Of a DNA stretch of 64,000 bases, positions 61,505 through 64,000 are shown one piece after another (the first letter of the stretch is position 1; every line of letters begins with the position of its first letter). The notes under the pieces were generated by a model. It was not told the DNA's origin. It worked only from the letters and a program-made list of their open reading frames with translations, and did not search any database. The stretch spans positions 1,674,001-1,738,000 of the forward strand of contig NZ_CP107009.1 in NCBI RefSeq assembly GCF_025725665.1, given 5' to 3'. This DNA is from Halomonas sp. LR3S48 (lineage in GTDB: Bacteria > Pseudomonadota > Gammaproteobacteria > Pseudomonadales > Halomonadaceae). Made by a program: the position numbers and the translations under genes.

Positions 61505-62761
61505 ATGCAGACCAACCAACTTCTGACCCTCTTCATTGGCGGCCTGCTACTGCTTGGCCTGATCGCCTTCATGCTGGGCCGGGCCAAGGCCGCGCGGGTT
61601 CGGGCCTCGGGCCAGGCCATGTATGCCCAGCCCGACCAGTATGCCTGGTTCACGGTGGTCGCTACCGCCGGCCCGGCCCTGCTGGTCAGCGCCGTCGGTG
61701 CTTTCGTCATGCTGCTGCTGGGTGCCGAGATTCCCACCTTGCTGCTATTGGCCGGTAGTCTGGCGGTGGCCGCCGTTGGCGCCATCGTGGGCATGGCCTG
61801 TATCAGACCCGATTTCCATGCGCGCCAGGCAATCGAGCAAGTGATCCGCTGGCTGCTGGTGGGTGCCGCGCTGATCTCGATTTTCACCACCTTCGGTATC
61901 CTGTTCTCCATCGTCTTCGAGGCGCTGCGCTTCTTCCAGATGCACAGTTTCTGGGAATTCATCACCGGCACCGTATGGAACCCGGGCGCCAGTTTCCTGG
62001 CCGCGGCCGGCCGTGCAGGGGAGGGTGGCAGCGCCGCCCAGTTCGGTTCGGTACCCCTGTTTGCCGGTACTTTCATGATCACCGCCATCGCCATGTTGGT
62101 GGCCATCCCTGTCGGTCTGCTTTCGGCGATCTACATGTCGGAATTCGCCCCGCCGCGAGTGCGCACCCTGGCCAAACCGACCCTGGAGGTGTTGGCGGGC
62201 ATTCCCACCGTGGTCTATGGCTTCTTCGCTGCCATTACCGTGGCGCCGATCATCGTCAACATAGCCGGTTTCTTCGGTCTGGACGCCTCCTACAACAACG
62301 CCGTGGCGCCGGGCGTAGTGATGGGCATCATGATCATTCCCTTCATCTCGTCGCTCTCCGACGACGTGATCAATTCGGTGCCCGACAGCATGCGGCAGGG
62401 GTCGCTGGCGCTGGGTATGACCAAGGGTGAAACGATTCGCGACGTGGTCATACCCGCCGCTCTACCGGGAATCATTTCCGCCTCGCTGCTGGCGGTGTCG
62501 CGGGCGCTGGGCGAGACCATGATCGTAGTGATGGCGGCCGGCATGCGACCCAATCTCACGGCCAACCCGCTCGAGGACATGACCACCGTGACGGTGCGCA
62601 TCGTGGCCGCCCTGACCGGCGATCTGGAGTTCGAGAGCGCCGAGACGCTCTCGGCCTTCGCCCTGGGGCTGGTGCTGTTCGCCGTCACCCTGAGCCTGAA
62701 CCTGGTTTCGGTGATCATGATCCGCCGCTTCCGCGCCAAGTATCGTGTCAATAACCTGTAA
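61505..62761 (+). CDS. pstC: Phosphate ABC transporter permease PstC
   Basis: A 418-residue permease, about 100 residues longer than E. coli PstC because of an N-terminal extension with additional hydrophobic segments (about 5-24 and 45-95). The core has PFISSLSDDVINSVPDSMRQ and the EAA loop GSLALGMTKGETIRDVVIPA. It pairs with PstA in the high-affinity phosphate importer. Confidence 0.93.
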   Translation: MQTNQLLTLFIGGLLLLGLIAFMLGRAKAARVRASGQAMYAQPDQYAWFTVVATAGPALLVSAVGAFVMLLLGAEIPTLLLLAGSLAVAAVGAIVGMACIRPDFHARQAIEQVIRWLLVGAALISIFTTFGILFSIVFEALRFFQMHSFWEFITGTVWNPGASFLAAAGRAGEGGSAAQFGSVPLFAGTFMITAIAMLVAIPVGLLSAIYMSEFAPPRVRTLAKPTLEVLAGIPTVVYGFFAAITVAPIIVNIAGFFGLDASYNNAVAPGVVMGIMIIPFISSLSDDVINSVPDSMRQGSLALGMTKGETIRDVVIPAALPGIISASLLAVSRALGETMIVVMAAGMRPNLTANPLEDMTTVTVRIVAALTGDLEFESAETLSAFALGLVLFAVTLSLNLVSVIMIRRFRAKYRVNNL

Positions 62762-62779
62762 CGCCGAGGAAACGATCTG

Positions 62780-63946
62780 ATGAGCCAATCATTCGACGTC
62801 ATCAGCTCTCAGCTGAAGAAGCGTCACCGCAGGTCGGCGCGGCTGAAGTGGATTTCCATGGGCGCGCTGGGCTTGGCAGGCCTGTTCCTGGTGCTGTTCT
62901 TCGCCGACATGCTGAACAAGGGGCTGCCGGCATTCCAGCAGGCCTACATTCAGGTCGAACTGGAGTACACCGAGGAGGCGAGCCGCATGGGACGCGCCGC
63001 CATGGACCCGGAGGTGGCCAAGCTGGTCAGTCGCACCTTCGAGCGCCTCATCCCGCGCATGATCCGCGAGGAGCCGGAACTGCTGGGGACCAGCGAGACC
63101 CGCTGGGTGCTGGCCAACGGCCAGGTGGATCAGTATCTGAAGGGGCATGCCAGCAAACTGCGCGACAACGAACGGGCCGTTGTCGACGAACTGGCCGAGG
63201 CCGGTCGTCTGGAGCTGCGCTTCAATACGACCTTCTTCTCACGCGGCGACTCCAAGATGGCCGAGAGCGCGGGCATACTCGCCGCCGCGGTGGGTACGGT
63301 GATGACGATGCTGGTGACACTCGCCATCGCGTTTCCTATCGGCGTCATGACCGCGGTCTATCTCGAGGAATTCGCACCTGACAACCGCCTGACCCAGTTC
63401 ATCGAAATCAATATCAACAACCTGGCGGCGATCCCCTCGATCCTGTTCGGCTTGCTGGGCCTGGCGATCTTCATCAACTTCTTCGGTGTGCCGCGCTCCT
63501 CGCCGCTGGTGGGTGGCATGACGTTGGCGCTGATGACGCTGCCGGTAATCATCATCGCCACCCGTACGGCGCTGCGCAGCGTACCCGACTCGATTCGCCA
63601 TGCCGCCTTCGGCGTCGGTTGCTCGCGCTGGCAGGTGGTGCGCGACCACGTGCTGCCGCTGGCCATGCCGGGCATCATGACCGGCTCGATCATCGGCCTG
63701 GCTCAGGCCATGGGCGAAACGGCGCCGTTGATCATCGTCGGCATGGTCGCCTTCATTCCCGACGTATCGGCTTCGTTCACCCAGGCGGCGACCGTGCTGC
63801 CGGCGCAGATTTTCACCTGGGCCGGCGAACCGGAGCGCGCCTTCGTCGAGAAGACCGCGGGCGGCATCCTGGTGCTGTTGACCATCCTGATTTTCCTCAA
63901 TGCCAGTGCGGTCATCCTGCGCAAGAAATTCGAACGCCGCTGGTAG
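62780..63946 (+). CDS. pstA: Phosphate ABC transporter permease PstA
   Basis: A 388-residue permease. After the first membrane helix (about 25-43) there is a periplasmic, charged insertion at about 45-160, which shorter PstA proteins lack. The core follows with a Pst-type EAA loop AAFGVGCSRWQVVRDHVLP. It begins 18 bp after pstC and pairs with it. Confidence 0.93.
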   Translation: MSQSFDVISSQLKKRHRRSARLKWISMGALGLAGLFLVLFFADMLNKGLPAFQQAYIQVELEYTEEASRMGRAAMDPEVAKLVSRTFERLIPRMIREEPELLGTSETRWVLANGQVDQYLKGHASKLRDNERAVVDELAEAGRLELRFNTTFFSRGDSKMAESAGILAAAVGTVMTMLVTLAIAFPIGVMTAVYLEEFAPDNRLTQFIEININNLAAIPSILFGLLGLAIFINFFGVPRSSPLVGGMTLALMTLPVIIIATRTALRSVPDSIRHAAFGVGCSRWQVVRDHVLPLAMPGIMTGSIIGLAQAMGETAPLIIVGMVAFIPDVSASFTQAATVLPAQIFTWAGEPERAFVEKTAGGILVLLTILIFLNASAVILRKKFERRW

Positions 63947-63967
63947 GCTAACCGAGGTCCCGAATCG

Positions 63968-64000
63968 ATGAACATCAAAGTTTCCGAGCGGAGTACTACC
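63968..64000 (+). CDS. pstB: Phosphate ABC transporter ATP-binding protein PstB (start only)
   Basis: Only 11 codons (MNIKVSERSTT) are visible before the window ends. Position directly after pstA and the usual pstSCAB order support pstB; no ATPase motif can be seen in the fragment itself. Confidence 0.6.
   Translation, partial: MNIKVSERSTT

Noticed and set aside
1..64000. CRISPR arrays, insertion sequences, integrases, prophage or toxin-antitoxin modules
   Set aside because: No regularly spaced repeats, transposase or integrase motifs or phage structural genes were seen; the YqjE holin-like fold belongs to the yqjDEK stress operon.

Overview
The window is about 64 kb of GC-rich, densely coded chromosome from a gammaproteobacterium, most probably a halophile of the Halomonadaceae (Halomonas or a close relative). 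The evidence is the gene set (dnaX-ybaB-recR followed by rnd-ycgL-ycgN, hrpA, mlaA, a ProQ-independent small SRP RNA, pstSCA with long PstC and PstA) and the strongly acidic exported proteins such as PstS and the MlaA tail. No rRNA, tRNA, insertion sequence, prophage or CRISPR array was seen. The assignment to Halomonadaceae is inference from protein resemblance, not from a search.

Layout. 1-6912: the distal half of a tad/flp pilus operon (cpaE partial, cpaF, tadB, tadC, tadD, a tadE-like and a tadG-like gene), closed by a strong terminator. 7006-8264: a convergent AraC-type regulator with a degenerate receiver domain and an AT-rich leader holding two palindromes. 8265-12594: a YhiN-type flavoprotein, the ergothioneine pair egtB-egtD and a TetR-like protein. 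12623-14809: yqjD-yqjE-yqjK membrane stress proteins and outer-membrane phospholipase A. 15006-20351: a large MscS-family channel, tlyA and an AbrB-family membrane protein. 20348-23673: a two-gene unit of an ATP-grasp ligase and a 685-residue protein with a papain-like Cys-His-Asn signature. 23880-23990: the 4.5S SRP RNA. 24208-33110: a small unknown gene, a polar amino-acid ABC transporter and a five-gene catabolic operon (transaminase, CoA-transferase A and B, M20 amidohydrolase, thiolase), with a divergent LysR gene. 34165-36764: iron-type alcohol dehydrogenase and PuuB-like amine oxidase. 37013-42039: dnaX, ybaB, recR, rnd, ycgL, ycgN. 42110-49330: oligopeptidase B, a membrane protein/VWA protein/YafJ operon and an acyl-CoA ligase. 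49429-57208: hrpA, a FabH2-like ketoacyl synthase, mlaA and an HsbR-HsbA-like partner-switch pair. 57276-60267: transaldolase, Bcr-type MFS exporter, TauE-type exporter. 60291-64000: Pho box and pstS-pstC-pstA-pstB (last gene cut by the window end).

Most of the window is ordinary core genome. The two places that look least described are the ATP-grasp/papain-like pair (resembling in logic a split synthetase/amidase system) and the transaminase-CoA transferase-amidohydrolase-thiolase operon, whose enzyme set fits degradation of an N-acylated beta-amino acid such as N6-acetyl-beta-lysine. Both functions are hypotheses. Start codons were moved from the longest open frame where a ribosome binding site, an overlap or family length favoured another start; this is stated in each entry.
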